Position numbers and translations under genes: made by a program
Shown here: positions 44,191 to 54,262 of the stretch, piece after piece
Numbering within the stretch: position 1 is the stretch's first letter
Layout: the number at the start of each line of letters is the position of its first letter
Assembly (NCBI RefSeq): GCF_028009165.1
Contig: NC_079243.1
Coordinates: 1,240,001-1,304,000, forward strand
Reading direction: 5' to 3'
DNA from: Akanthomyces muscarius
Taxonomy: Eukaryota > Ascomycota > Sordariomycetes > Hypocreales > Cordycipitaceae
DNA: 64,000 nt
Notes under the pieces: generated by a model
Told to the model about the DNA's origin: nothing
Database searches by the model: none
The model's input: the letters and a program-made list of their open reading frames with translations, nothing else

Positions 44191-44655
44191 TCAGACACCA
44201 TCCCACGGACGGCACAGGTTGGCTGCGCAGTACCCGTTGCAGCACAGCTTCGGCGCCTGCCCGCTCGCGCCGTTGCACGTCCCCAGCGTCTCGACGCACG
44301 ATCCCTGGCAGCGGATCCCCCGGACCGGCGTCGGCGGCGTGATCTGCACCTGCCCGGTGTGGCCGTCGGCGCCGACGGTGAACTCGTGCTCGGGCTGGCG
44401 CGCGCCCGGCGGCAGCGCAAACTCGAGGTCGCACAGCACCGCGGCGTTGTAGTCGGGCGCGTCAATCAGCGAGACGGCGGAATCGGCGTCGCTCGTGGCG
44501 CGGACGGCGCCGTCGGCGAGGACGGACATGCTGTAGAGGGGCTTGGCGTCGGGGCCGCGGAAGAGGAGGTGTGCGGTCTGGGGGGGCGCGTCCGCGGCGC
44601 CGCCGACGACGATGGAGGGGAGGATGGCGACGGCGGCGAGGGCAGTCAGCTTCAT
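44191..44655 (-). CDS. Small secreted cysteine-rich protein
   Basis: Single-exon 154-residue protein with a clear signal peptide (MKLTALAAVAILPSIVVGGAADA). The mature part has an N-terminal beta-rich half (AHLLFRGPDAKPLYSMSVLADGAVRAT) and eight Cys at about residues 75, 116, 120, 127, 138, 139, 143 and 148, seven of them packed in the last forty residues in the order C-x3-C-x6-C-x10-CC-x3-C-x4-C. That C-terminal knot could form three disulphides. I do not recognise the family; size, secretion and cysteine content are those of fungal effector-like or antimicrobial proteins, and no function can be stated. The repeated AHLLFRGPDA / YSMSV layout is seen in other small secreted proteins of plant- and insect-associated moulds (general impression). 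The start is the first ATG before the signal peptide. Confidence 0.7.
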   Translation of the reverse strand: MKLTALAAVAILPSIVVGGAADAPPQTAHLLFRGPDAKPLYSMSVLADGAVRATSDADSAVSLIDAPDYNAAVLCDLEFALPPGARQPEHEFTVGADGHTGQVQITPPTPVRGIRCQGSCVETLGTCNGASGQAPKLCCNGYCAANLCRPWDGV

Positions 44656-46220
44656 GGTGATGTATGCTTCCCTTTTGTAGACTGGTGGTGGATGTATGAA
44701 TGAAGCGGCTATTTCTCTTGTCTGATTTGCAGTGTTTGTTCTGATTATTGTGGAAATTGAATGCCTGTTGAAGATCGGCAGGGCTGTTATATACCCCAGA
44801 CTTTGAAGCCGGGGGGGGCATGACATGACGACAGTGTCTCACCCGGACGCGACCCCAGCAGCGAAAGCAAACCGGCAAACTGGGCAGATACGAGACCGCT
44901 AGCGTTTCTAATTTTGGTAAATATTTCTGCTCGTGGGTGTGCATCACCGCCTTTGGCCTGCTCTTCACTCTGAACTAGTCCCCAGGTGATGCAAGTGCCG
45001 GCACGTCGCACTGATGACTTCATCAGCGTCACATCGGGGATGAGCCAAGCTGCCAGCCAACATGGCCGGGGTCTGAATGCCAAGGGCTTGGGTAGCGACG
45101 ATGGTGGCTTCGAGGGCTGGATCTGGCGCTCCAGACCCTGTTTTCTCAAGTCTCTTCTTTACTTGGTGCCCGAGATGACGGCGGCGGCCATTGGACGTGG
45201 AGAGCACGGTTGTATTGGTCGGCAGACTGGTCGAGTCTTTTGCGACAATGCGTAGCCAATGTAGGGTCTTGGGCTTGCCTGTGAATTCATCGCCGGGGAC
45301 TCGGCAGCGCCTCGGTCAGACATGTGTTCTTGTGAGGTAGTCCAAGCTCGACCTTTGTCGCCACTCGTGCGAGACAACCAGTAGCGTGAGATATGGCTCG
45401 TTCGCACAGGCCCCAATGACGCGACATGAAATGCTCTAGTTTCGATGCAGCATTTTCTACTTTGCTGCGCCGGCTGCATTGCCTGTTTCTCACCGAGTCG
45501 GTTGTCGAGGCACTGCGGCGCGTGCAATGGCTGGGGAGCAAAGTCGGCGATGTAATGCGTGGATATTTGAACGCTAGCCGTTGCGACTGATGGGGCCAGC
45601 TCGGAGAAGACGAGAGAAGCATACAGGAGCTTGATGAAATCATGCAAAGTATTCTGAAACTGGACTTACAGGCAGTATCATATATGGTGGTGGTTTATAC
45701 CGGCGGACTGGGAAGTAAAGTGCAGGCTTATGATGTGACGTGGGGGCTCTCTTTTTTGTGCTAACTTTGCGCTCGCGAAGCCACCCTGCTCATGACCGAG
45801 TTGCTTTTTCCTAGTGCACTTGTCATTAATCCAGCACATATCAGTCTGAGACGTCTAATATGTTTTACTTTTGTTGTTGAAAATCGTGCTATCGTGTGTA
45901 AGGTATCATCTACCTACCTAGGTGAGGGGTCTTTCCAGGCATGATCTGGAAATCATTTCCGATGACAAAACATTTTCAAGGCAGTACAGTAGTGCAATTT
46001 AATAAATTTTAAGCACATTTTATGCCAACAGGTGGCATATCGCTGCGCGATGCCCAAAACATGTGCAAACGTAGATTGCGCCGTCTGATTGTGCCGTCTT
46101 ATTCTCTCGCAACCAAACAAATCGCATTGCGCCATCAAAAAAAGGGCCATGGAGACTGCCGCTATGAGCAAATGTGCATTCCAGCAGCAGCCTCGGTGCA
46201 GTAGTAGGAGGAGTGCAGTA
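44656..46220. other. Gene-poor stretch with one doubtful reading frame
   Basis: A minus-strand frame (45647 down to 45159) begins with a signal-peptide-like KLLYASLVFSELAPSVATA but has no ATG: it opens with TTG after an upstream stop. The ATG just upstream (near 45688, behind a TATATATG) runs out of frame into a stop. It may be a broken secreted-protein gene; evidence is weak, so no CDS is called. The rest shows nothing recognisable. Confidence 0.3.
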
Positions 46221-47975
46221 TCAAGTGCGATCTGCCATATACTTGGGCTTATAGTAGCTCTTAGTATATCTGGGCATTCTTTTGCGCAATTTTTCCGTCT
46301 GGTCGGCTCGTTGGCCCCACGGCGCACCTGGAATATTAGTAAAGACATTGTATGTCAAGTTTGACGGCGTCACGTCGCGTTGCACGGTCGAGTTTCCCTC
46401 TCGGTATGTGCTTTGCAACGGCCCTTGGGTGCGATAATAGCGATCCTTGCTCGTGTCAATCCTGCCCGTGGCAATGTCCCTGGCACCTATGACTCGCTCG
46501 AAAAGCTCCAATGAGGCTAGCGGCTGGTAGAAGGGTACTTCGTGACCGGCCTCGAAGAAGCGTGTGAAGCTAAATTTGCGGACCTGCTTGACTTGAGCAT
46601 GAAATTGGCCATCGCTGGTGACGAGGTCAGCAAAGCCTGCCTCCTGCCACCCTGGTACATTAATGATGTCTGCAATCTTCTGCACCCCGAGCCAGTTGCA
46701 ATCATAATCGGCGTCGCCCGCATACAGCGCGACCGAGATGTCGTGGTGGAGCAAGTCGCGGAGCGCCTGAATAGCGCCCACCTCCCGTCCATCGTCGCCC
46801 GTCAAAGAGAAAGCATCACTGACCACGGCGCTTGATATGGTGAAGTTTGTGAAAGCGCCAATGGCGGCCTGCACATCGGCTCTGTTGAGGTATTCGATGT
46901 AGAACGGGTATGGAAACGGATCTGGCATCAGCATTCTAACATCATGCTCATCTCGATTCGCGTAGTTATCCAGGAATGACTGGACATTTGAGATGCAAAA
47001 ACTATCCGCTGTGGCACACTGATTATCATCGCCATATTTTTCGCACGTTTGAAGTCTATCGACGCAGTTCCCTTTCCCGTATAGGTTGTCATAAAGCTTC
47101 TGCTGAATGGATGTGTTATAGAATGAAAGATCATAGGTGTTGCCTGGCGAGACGGTGAAGTTGTAATAGGCTTGGAACTGTATGACAGGGTCCACCCAGC
47201 CATTCCCAATGAGAACACTGTATAGGCTAATATTTACAGCGTCTGCAATGTTTTCTTTGTTTTGCTTTATAAAGTAATCGCTGAAGACTGGCCCATAGTG
47301 ACCGCCGTAAGAATCGGTTGCCAAGTGAAGGCCGTCTCGCGAATATTGCGGAAAGGCGCCCATAAAACCCTGCAGTGTCTTCCACACATTCGGTGCAGCG
47401 TTCACAGTCGAATTGGCCGTCAATTTGACGGATGGAAGCGACCAGGTACCGCACGTTCCGTTTGGCCTCAAAGGACAAATGCTGTCCTGAAGCACAGAAA
47501 TTTCTCCAGAGTCGGCATCCATTGTACCTGGTACAGCAGTCGAGTATGAGAAGCCAACCTGGGTCGGTTGATCAATGAACAGCATGTTGCTTCGTCTGGA
47601 CCAAGAGTAAGGATTTTCATAGAGCTTGCCGAAATAGTCGACACGACACGGACCGAGTTGTTCAAACAGGCCGATCATAGAAGACGAACCTGGTCCGCCG
47701 TCAACCCAAACAGTGAGAGGCGCATCGCGCGGGTCAATCTCGCGTGCCTCAAAGAACCAGAAAAAGATATGTTGGTCTTTGTCCACGTCTGCATATCCAG
47801 AAAAGCTTTTGACGTTGGGGTTCAACTCGCAAATACCAGTCGGCACCTGCTTGTACCGGATCGGTACGTCTGCATGCCCCGTCACTGTTATGAGATCGGC
47901 GGGAGGCACAACGAATTGGGAGGCGCCGATGGCCCCGAGGCAAAGCCACACTTGGAGAGAAAGAAGTCGACGCAT
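46221..47975 (-). CDS. Secreted serine carboxypeptidase (family S10)
   Basis: Single-exon 584-residue secreted exopeptidase that removes C-terminal residues at acidic pH. The start chosen gives MRRLLSLQVWLCLGAIGASQ, a good signal peptide; an ATG 27 bases upstream is possible. Catalytic triad: Ser about 222 in TDSYGGHYGP, Asp about 423 in YAGDADYDCNWLG and His about 478 in FEAGHEVPFYQP. The oxyanion segment is WVDGGPGSSSM. Two substitutions stand out: Asp precedes the catalytic Ser where S10 enzymes nearly always have Glu (G-E-S-Y-G-G), and VDGGPG replaces L/WNGGPG. Those Asn and Glu residues normally bind the peptide's terminal carboxylate, so C-terminal recognition may differ. Several Cys pairs and N-glycosylation sequons fit a secreted protein. 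The C-terminal 60 residues (PWGQRADQTEKLRKRMPRY) are basic. Confidence 0.88.
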   Translation of the reverse strand: MRRLLSLQVWLCLGAIGASQFVVPPADLITVTGHADVPIRYKQVPTGICELNPNVKSFSGYADVDKDQHIFFWFFEAREIDPRDAPLTVWVDGGPGSSSMIGLFEQLGPCRVDYFGKLYENPYSWSRRSNMLFIDQPTQVGFSYSTAVPGTMDADSGEISVLQDSICPLRPNGTCGTWSLPSVKLTANSTVNAAPNVWKTLQGFMGAFPQYSRDGLHLATDSYGGHYGPVFSDYFIKQNKENIADAVNISLYSVLIGNGWVDPVIQFQAYYNFTVSPGNTYDLSFYNTSIQQKLYDNLYGKGNCVDRLQTCEKYGDDNQCATADSFCISNVQSFLDNYANRDEHDVRMLMPDPFPYPFYIEYLNRADVQAAIGAFTNFTISSAVVSDAFSLTGDDGREVGAIQALRDLLHHDISVALYAGDADYDCNWLGVQKIADIINVPGWQEAGFADLVTSDGQFHAQVKQVRKFSFTRFFEAGHEVPFYQPLASLELFERVIGARDIATGRIDTSKDRYYRTQGPLQSTYREGNSTVQRDVTPSNLTYNVFTNIPGAPWGQRADQTEKLRKRMPRYTKSYYKPKYMADRT

Positions 47976-48899
47976 GGCGACTGTGCTGAAAATAATGTGC
48001 ATGTGCAGAGCGGCTCGTTAGTCTGCAACAAAGTTGGCGTCGTGATGCCAAATAATATCAAGAAACATGAAATGACCGCGAACTGACGAAACAGGTGCTA
48101 ACGACGACACGAAGTATTATAGGCAAGAAAGTAAAGTAGTATATTTCTCCCGCCTTTGGCTTCAGAAGCGGCCGGCGGACCTGGCTTGATCATGTTGTCG
48201 GGGGCTAATGGCGTAACTACCCCCTGGCTGGTCGGACGAATCCTATCCACCGACACGACTCAGACACGCACGTTACGGCCACGCTAGGGACGTGCGATGA
48301 CAGCAACTGATGGCCGATCCATTCCGTATGAAGCGACGACTCGTCTTGCGGTTGAAGCTCGCAAGCAAAAACTCGATTAGCTCCCGCGGAACTGCAGCAG
48401 CGTACGGCATGTCTCAGTCGACAGTACTGAGTTGACTTGCCGATGCTCTACCCCGGAGCGAGGCACAACTGAGCGAACGGAACTTGATGGCAACGGCAGA
48501 GACTGCTCTTATGCAATGGATCCTATCACTGGATGCGTGAGGGGTGCTGCTAAATATGGTATAAACTCGTCAGGTGGCTAACCTACTCTTTGTTGCACAA
48601 GGAAAAGGTCCCGTCTGTAAGTGCGCAAGTTTCTCAGACGCCGCGACGAAATTGAGGCTAAGCCTCGCGCCATACGATTGCCGATCTGCCAGATGCGACT
48701 TTTGTTGCACAGCTAGGCAAGTGATAGAAGGCCTACACGCGAATATGCATCGTCGCGTAATGCTTGTACTTTGTATTCTCATTTGATCTAGCTCTGTCAT
48801 TACCTATATACAGTCTACTTGGATATATCATCAGCCAGACTCTCAGAGCCTCACTTTGCCGACGACTTGATTTCGTAAATATGCCAATCGTTTTGTACA
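47976..48899. other. No gene seen between the carboxypeptidase and the maltase
   Basis: About 0.9 kb holding the carboxypeptidase promoter and the maltase 3' flank. A short open frame pair around 48570-48800 has no recognisable content. Confidence 0.45.
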
Positions 48900-50702
48900 T
48901 TACGCGCCAATTGTAAAGACCTGACCCTCGAAAGGCTGCAGCGCCTGGTCTTTGCCCTTGCCCTCATATGTGGACAAGATGCGCGTCATCTTGACCGTGT
49001 CCTGCGGTTCTAGGCCAAGCTCGGCGGCCGACGGCATTGCCCACGTCTGCGGCTCCTTTGTAAAGTTGAGAACAACAAGAACGCGCTGCAAGCCGCCCTG
49101 CGCCTCCTTGAGAAACATAAACGTCTCCTTGTTGTCCTCTTGCAGCCCCGTGTAGTCGCCATACACCAAGACGTCGGCGTGTTCCTTGCGGAACGCCAGC
49201 ATACGGCGCCAAAAGGCAAGCACGCTTCTCGGGTCGTCGAGCTGAGACGCCACGTTGATCTCGCTGGCGAGCGGGTGCGCCTTCATCCACGGCTCCGCGA
49301 CGTCCTGGCCGGCCTTGATCGCGGGCTCCGAGAAGCCGCCGTGCTTGGCCTTGCCGTCCCAGGCCATGGGGACGCGGGCGTGGTCGCGCGCGAGATGCTG
49401 CATGGCGCTAAAAGCGCGGTCCAGCTCGGCCGGGTTGTCGGCGCCGCAGCGCTCCTGCACCATCCTGTAGTACAGGGAGCTGTCAATGTCGAGGTAGTTC
49501 TCCGGCGGGTAGCCGGCCTTGGGGGTGTTGACGCAGCCAATCTCCTGGCCCTGGTAGACGTACTGCGTGCCGCTGAGGCACGACTGCATGAGCGCGAGGA
49601 GCTTGGCGCCGGCGACGCGGAACTCGGCGCCGTCGTCGGTGAAGCGCGACACGGAGCGCGCCTGGTCGTGGTTCTCGATGAACGCCGTGGTCCAGGCGTC
49701 GGTGCCGCGGATGATGCTCTGCGTGCGCTCCACGGCCGCCTTGACGTCGGGCAGCGTCCAGTTGCGCGGCGTCGTCTCAAACTTGTGCGTCGTGCCGAAG
49801 CCAACGTCGACGAGGTCGAACTGGAAGACCATGTCGAGCTGCCGCTCCCTGGCGCTCACGTACTTGACGACCTTGGCCATGTCGGGCGTGCAGGGCAGCT
49901 CGCCGACGGTGATGGCGCCGTAGCGGCTGAGGATGGCGTTCATCTCGGACAGGAACTCGTGCATGCGCGGCCCGTTGCAGTAGACGGAGCCCGCCGGCTG
50001 GAACGGCGTCTTGGGGTCCACGACGGGCGCGTCCGGGTAGTCCTGGTGCTTGCTGTACATGTTGACCGTGTCAACGCGGAAGCCGTCGACGCCGCGGTCG
50101 AGCCAAAACTCCATGGCCGAGGCGTAGATGGCGCGCCGCGTGACGGGATTCTCCCAGTTGAGGTCAGGCTGCTCCGTGGCGAAGAGGTGCAGGTAGTACT
50201 CCTGCGTGGCCTCGTCCCACTCCCAGGCGCTGCCGCCGCCAAAGTTGCCGCGCCAGTTGTTGGGCGGCAGGCGCTCGCCGGCGGCCGAGTACTTGGCGGG
50301 CTTCCAGATGTACCAGTCGCGCTTGGGGCTGTCCCTGCTGGCGCGTGACTCCTTGAACCAGGCGTGCTGGTCCGAGGTGTGGTTGATGACAAGGTCGAGC
50401 ATGATGCGCATGCCGCGGGCGTGCGTCTCGCGGATCAGCGTCTCCATGTCCTGGACGGTGCCGTACGGGCGGTAGACGTCCTCATAGTTGGCAATGTCGT
50501 AGCCCATGTCAATCTGGGGGCTGTCGTACATGGGGCACACCCAGATGGCGTCGACGCCGAGGCTGGCAATGTAGTCCAGCTTGGAGGTGATGCCGGGGAT
50601 GTCGCCGATGCCATCGCCGTTGGAGTCGCAGAAGGAAGCAGGGTAGATCTGGTAGATGGACGCCTGCTTCCACCACTTCTTCTCTCGTCCGACAACGGTC
50701 AT
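48900..50702 (-). CDS. GH13 alpha-glucosidase (maltase), intracellular
   Basis: Single-exon 600-residue maltase-type enzyme that hydrolyses alpha-glucosides such as maltose or sucrose after uptake. No signal peptide is seen (start MTVVGREKKWW; an ATG 30 bases upstream is less likely). The GH13 regions are all present: DLVINHTS (region I), GFRVDTVNM with nucleophile Asp about 211, VGELPC with acid/base Glu about 268, and FIENHDQARSVSRF with the transition-state Asp about 346. QIYPASFCDSNGDGIGDIPGI is the N-terminal oligo-1,6-glucosidase/maltase signature. The C-terminal beta domain ends LQPFEGQVFTIGA. It is divergent from the alpha-glucoside permease 1.9 kb away, the arrangement of MAL loci in yeasts and moulds. 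Confidence 0.93.
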   Translation of the reverse strand: MTVVGREKKWWKQASIYQIYPASFCDSNGDGIGDIPGITSKLDYIASLGVDAIWVCPMYDSPQIDMGYDIANYEDVYRPYGTVQDMETLIRETHARGMRIMLDLVINHTSDQHAWFKESRASRDSPKRDWYIWKPAKYSAAGERLPPNNWRGNFGGGSAWEWDEATQEYYLHLFATEQPDLNWENPVTRRAIYASAMEFWLDRGVDGFRVDTVNMYSKHQDYPDAPVVDPKTPFQPAGSVYCNGPRMHEFLSEMNAILSRYGAITVGELPCTPDMAKVVKYVSARERQLDMVFQFDLVDVGFGTTHKFETTPRNWTLPDVKAAVERTQSIIRGTDAWTTAFIENHDQARSVSRFTDDGAEFRVAGAKLLALMQSCLSGTQYVYQGQEIGCVNTPKAGYPPENYLDIDSSLYYRMVQERCGADNPAELDRAFSAMQHLARDHARVPMAWDGKAKHGGFSEPAIKAGQDVAEPWMKAHPLASEINVASQLDDPRSVLAFWRRMLAFRKEHADVLVYGDYTGLQEDNKETFMFLKEAQGGLQRVLVVLNFTKEPQTWAMPSAAELGLEPQDTVKMTRILSTYEGKGKDQALQPFEGQVFTIGA

Positions 50703-51020
50703 GTTGGCGGCTGTGATATGTAGACAGTGCAAAGAAACGAATGGGTATAAGCTATACAGTACAGTACAGATCCTTTTGATGCAGCAGCCGTGGAAAGAAA
50801 AGTTGGAAGATGAAGGGTGAGTGATGGTGTACGGTCTGGCTTTCAGTCAAGAGACGGGCGACAGCTTAAATCTGGAGAGTCGTGGGTCGCAGTGGAGAGG
50901 AGAGGGCAGTGTTGCAGCAGGCAGCGTGACATGCCATATCACAAAAAAGGCAAGAAATATCGGTCCGGGAAGTGAGGAGACTCTGTCCCCGGATTCTCCA
51001 GGATTCAACGTCGTGGTCAT

Positions 51021-51033
51021 GTCGGTCCGACAA
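51021..51033. promoter_or_regulatory. TGTCGGTCCGACA palindrome, copy 1
   Basis: Perfect 13-bp palindrome around a central T, with CGG-N-CCG inside, the inverted-triplet pattern of Zn2Cys6 dimers. About 320 bp upstream of the maltase start. Confidence 0.6.
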
Positions 51034-51222
51034 CCCATCGGCGCAGGCTGTTCGTGGGGACGAGCTGAGCGCCTCGCGCTGTATTTCACTGTGGCATTGT
51101 GAATATAATTAGCCACAACACATTAGAATACGGATCTCCGCAAGAGCTAAAGTTAGTGGGAACTTGAGTTTGCGGAGGAAAACGCGGGGATGAATGAGCG
51201 TGGGCGCAAGTGGCTAGGCGAC

Positions 51223-51260
51223 TGTCGGACCGACAACTGTCAGGACTTGTCGGACCGACA
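51223..51260. promoter_or_regulatory. TGTCGGACCGACA palindrome, copies 2 and 3
   Basis: Two perfect copies at 51223-51235 and 51248-51260. The centre-to-centre distance is 25 bp, a little over two helical turns. A partial CTGTCAGGA lies between them. Confidence 0.65.
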
Positions 51261-52082
51261 TGGTCTGCGCGCACAACGCCACGGCCTGGGCGCTGCTTCT
51301 CCTTTCCATCGAACCATCTCTCTCCACGCATGATCCCGTCTCAAGCTGCAGCAGGCGCGTTTCGTCGTCTCCGCTTCCCCAGCCTAGCCCCGGATTGCCA
51401 TTTTTGCGCGGGCTCTCTTCCACAAGAACATCATTTGAGCGTAAACGCGAGGCTGCAGCTTCTTCAAGCTAGGGCGTTAATCGCCGCCCCCACGGCGTTG
51501 CGAACAGGGCTCATCTTGCATCAGCCATCGTTACCAGTAATTGGGATTTTCGCGCGATGGCTTGAGGCAATTACCTGCGACAGTCGGCCCGAAGGATGGG
51601 CTTTGTGTAAGCCTTTGTTGGAATGCGAGATGATCACCACATCCGAGTCTCGTCCAGCCATCTGTCGGACTTGCCATTGTCGCTGACCGCATGTACTCTA
51701 CTCAGGCTGTATGCAGCGGCAATTTGAATACCAAAACCTCTCAATAAAAGCGTCTCGATATTGCCACTTCGCCGGTCTCCGGATGGGGCAAGTGTCTTCT
51801 GCCGAGCCTGCGCCGACAGTCCGGGCAACTGGCCAAGTCCGCTGGAGCGGATCATTATGCGTGGCGTTGGCATTTGCCCGAGACCACTGTACGCACTGGC
51901 GACCGCTGATCAGTATAGCCTTCCACGCTGCACGCTAGAAACGAGCAATTCACAGCAGTGCGACCCCATGGGGAACTTGTGGGCAACCCCAGGCTTGACG
52001 CACACGACACCCCGACTGCGACGGTCTGGCGATTGTCATGTAGATGCCTCATTACGTGGGGATGAGCCGATCTATACAATTC

Positions 52083-52095
52083 GCGTCGGTCCGAC
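52083..52095. promoter_or_regulatory. CGTCGGTCCGACA palindrome, copy 4
   Basis: One mismatch at the first base, otherwise identical to copy 1. About 500 bp upstream of the permease start. Confidence 0.55.
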
Positions 52096-52594
52096 AAGAC
52101 GATGGCGCTCCTAGCCCGCCAAATAACCTCCAACTGGGACCAGCCGGGACGGTGGGCTAAATACCTAAACACCTGAATCGCCATCGCGACGGCCCTCCAC
52201 CGGCATGGCCGTAATAATGGCGTCTTGAGCGGCAATTGACCCCCTGTAGGAGTGCACACCAATGCGGCTTAGCCACTGCTCTTGGATGGGTGGACTGCCA
52301 GTAGCGCCATCTTGGTTGGCCTCGAACGACAAGGGCCCCATCCATAGGCGAAAACGACCGTTCTTCTTTCCGCAGACAAGTCCTCAACAGCAACCTTCCT
52401 TCCTGAATACCTCAAAAGATGCAGCAATTATAAAGAGCAGGCCATCCGCACAGTTCCTCTTGCGAAATAGCAGCATCGTTTCCCGAGACGCACAGCCTAT
52501 CATGATTCAATAGCCGCTTCTTGTCTCTGGGCACATTCTTTTCTACACTCCATCCCTCTCAGCTTCATCTTGAAATCTTTATCACGCTGCAGCC

Positions 52595-54262
52595 ATGCCT
52601 CTTCCTAGCGAAAAAGACGTTGTTGGCGGCGAGGTCATCTCCATCGCGGTCAGCCCGGCTATGGACCCCTCCCGCGCTTTTGAAGCCGCAGCCGCCACCG
52701 AGGCAGAACACAACCTTGGCCTGGTGAAATCGCTCAAGCTCTATAGAAAGGCCTGCATGTGGTCCATTTTCTTCTCGACATGTATTGTCATGGAAGGCTT
52801 TGATCTGACCATTATCAACGGTCTCTACGCGTACCCTGCCTTTGCGCAAAAGTTTGGTCACCTCACGGAGGATGGCTCCTACCAGCTGTCGGCTGCGTGG
52901 CAGTCGGGTCTCTCCAACGCTGCTCTATGTGGCCAGATTATCGGCCTCTTTGCCGCCGGTGTCTTTGCCGATCGCTTCGGTTACCGTAAGACCCTGATTA
53001 GCGCTCTCTTCCTCTGCATCTGCTTCATCTTCATCACCTTCTTTGCCGAGAGCCTGCCTCAGTTACTGGCGGGCCAACTCCTCATTGGGTTTCCTTGGGG
53101 CGTCTTCCAGACCCTGACGACAACGTACGCGGCCGAAGTCTGCCCGACCCATCTTCGAGCGTACCTCACCACCTACGTCAACCTCTGCTGGGTCATGGGC
53201 CAGCTAATTGCCTCAGGTGTACTGCGCGGCATGGTTCCTCTCAACAACAAATGGGGCTACAAGATTCCATTCGCCCTACAGTGGGCGTGGCCGCTGCCCC
53301 TTATGATCGGCATCTGGCTCGCGCCAGAATCGCCGTGGTGGCTGGTCCGCAAAGACCGACTCGACGAAGCCAGAAGATCACTGCAACGCCTTACGACTCG
53401 CAACACCGGCATCGAGTTCCGCCCCGACGAGAGCATCTCCATGATGATTCACACAAACGAGATGGAAAAGCTGGCCCAAAAAGGCACGACGTACCTCGAT
53501 CTGTTTAGGGGTGTCAATCGCCGCCGTACCGAGATTGTCACCTGTGTGTGGGTTATCCAGACTCTGTGCGGCGCCTCCTTCATGGGGTACTCGACCCTCT
53601 TCTACCAACAAGCCGGCCTCGCTACCGAAAACTCCTTTAACATGTCTCTTGGTCAATATGCCATCGGTTTTGCCGGCACTCTTTTTTCTTGGTTCCTCAT
53701 GACCCGTTTCGGCCGCCGCTCCCTGTACCTTTACGGGCAGTGCATTCTGTTCGTCTTGCTCGTCGCTATCGGCGGTACCGCGTTTGCTGGCCGCAACAAC
53801 ATACCGGCGCAGTGGGCTATTGGCTCGATGCTCCTCGTCTACACCTTTTTCTATGACTGCACCGTCGGCCCCGTCTGTTACTCTCTCGTGTCTGAGATCA
53901 GCTCTACCCGGCTGCGCACTAAGTCAGTCGTCTTTGCGCGCAACATGTACAACATCGCTAGTATCGCCACCAACATCATCACCCCACGCATGCTCAACCC
54001 GTCCGCTTTCAACTGGGGCGCTAAGTCGGGATTCTTCTTTGCTGGCACCTGCGGCCTGTGCATCATCTGGACCTACTTCCGCCTGCCCGAGCCCAAGGGT
54101 CGCACCTTTGGCGAGCTCGACGTGCTCTTTGAGCGTCGCATCTCGGCGCGCAAGTTTGCCGCGGCGGTGGTCGACCCTGCGGAGATATACGGCCTCGAGG
54201 TTGAAGACAGGGAGATGGAAAAGACGGACGCCAAGGCCGAGCTTATCGAGCAGGCGAAATGA
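52595..54262 (+). CDS. MFS alpha-glucoside:H+ symporter (maltose permease type)
   Basis: Single-exon 555-residue sugar porter of the major facilitator superfamily with about twelve membrane spans. The cytosolic start is followed by the first helix (ACMWSIFFSTCIVMEGFDLTIINGLYAYPAF), where EGFD and the NG-x-YA-x-P-x-F run match MAL11/AGT1-type permeases. Signature motifs: ADRFGYRKTLI (loop 2-3), APESPWWLVRKDR (end of helix 6), TRFGRRSLYLYG (loop 8-9) and PEPKGRTFGELDVLFERRISARKF at the end of helix 12, the alpha-glucoside group's version of PETKGR. Hypocrealean relatives include oligosaccharide transporters that take up raffinose-type sugars, so substrates may be wider than maltose. It faces the maltase gene across the palindrome-bearing promoter. 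Confidence 0.92.
   Translation: MPLPSEKDVVGGEVISIAVSPAMDPSRAFEAAAATEAEHNLGLVKSLKLYRKACMWSIFFSTCIVMEGFDLTIINGLYAYPAFAQKFGHLTEDGSYQLSAAWQSGLSNAALCGQIIGLFAAGVFADRFGYRKTLISALFLCICFIFITFFAESLPQLLAGQLLIGFPWGVFQTLTTTYAAEVCPTHLRAYLTTYVNLCWVMGQLIASGVLRGMVPLNNKWGYKIPFALQWAWPLPLMIGIWLAPESPWWLVRKDRLDEARRSLQRLTTRNTGIEFRPDESISMMIHTNEMEKLAQKGTTYLDLFRGVNRRRTEIVTCVWVIQTLCGASFMGYSTLFYQQAGLATENSFNMSLGQYAIGFAGTLFSWFLMTRFGRRSLYLYGQCILFVLLVAIGGTAFAGRNNIPAQWAIGSMLLVYTFFYDCTVGPVCYSLVSEISSTRLRTKSVVFARNMYNIASIATNIITPRMLNPSAFNWGAKSGFFFAGTCGLCIIWTYFRLPEPKGRTFGELDVLFERRISARKFAAAVVDPAEIYGLEVEDREMEKTDAKAELIEQAK

Larger units (their letters stand above)
50703..52594. promoter_or_regulatory. Shared maltase / permease intergenic region
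   Basis: A 1.9-kb divergent promoter with no gene. It contains four copies of the palindrome TGTCGGWCCGACA (entries below) plus CreA-like SYGGRG hexamers such as GCGGGG at 51184-51189 and GTGGGG at 52056-52061, which would fit glucose repression. CreA hexamers are short and expected by chance. Confidence 0.55.

Noticed and set aside
49140..50348. 402-codon plus-strand frame over the maltase
   Set aside because: Antisense shadow of the GH13 gene caused by strong third-position GC bias.
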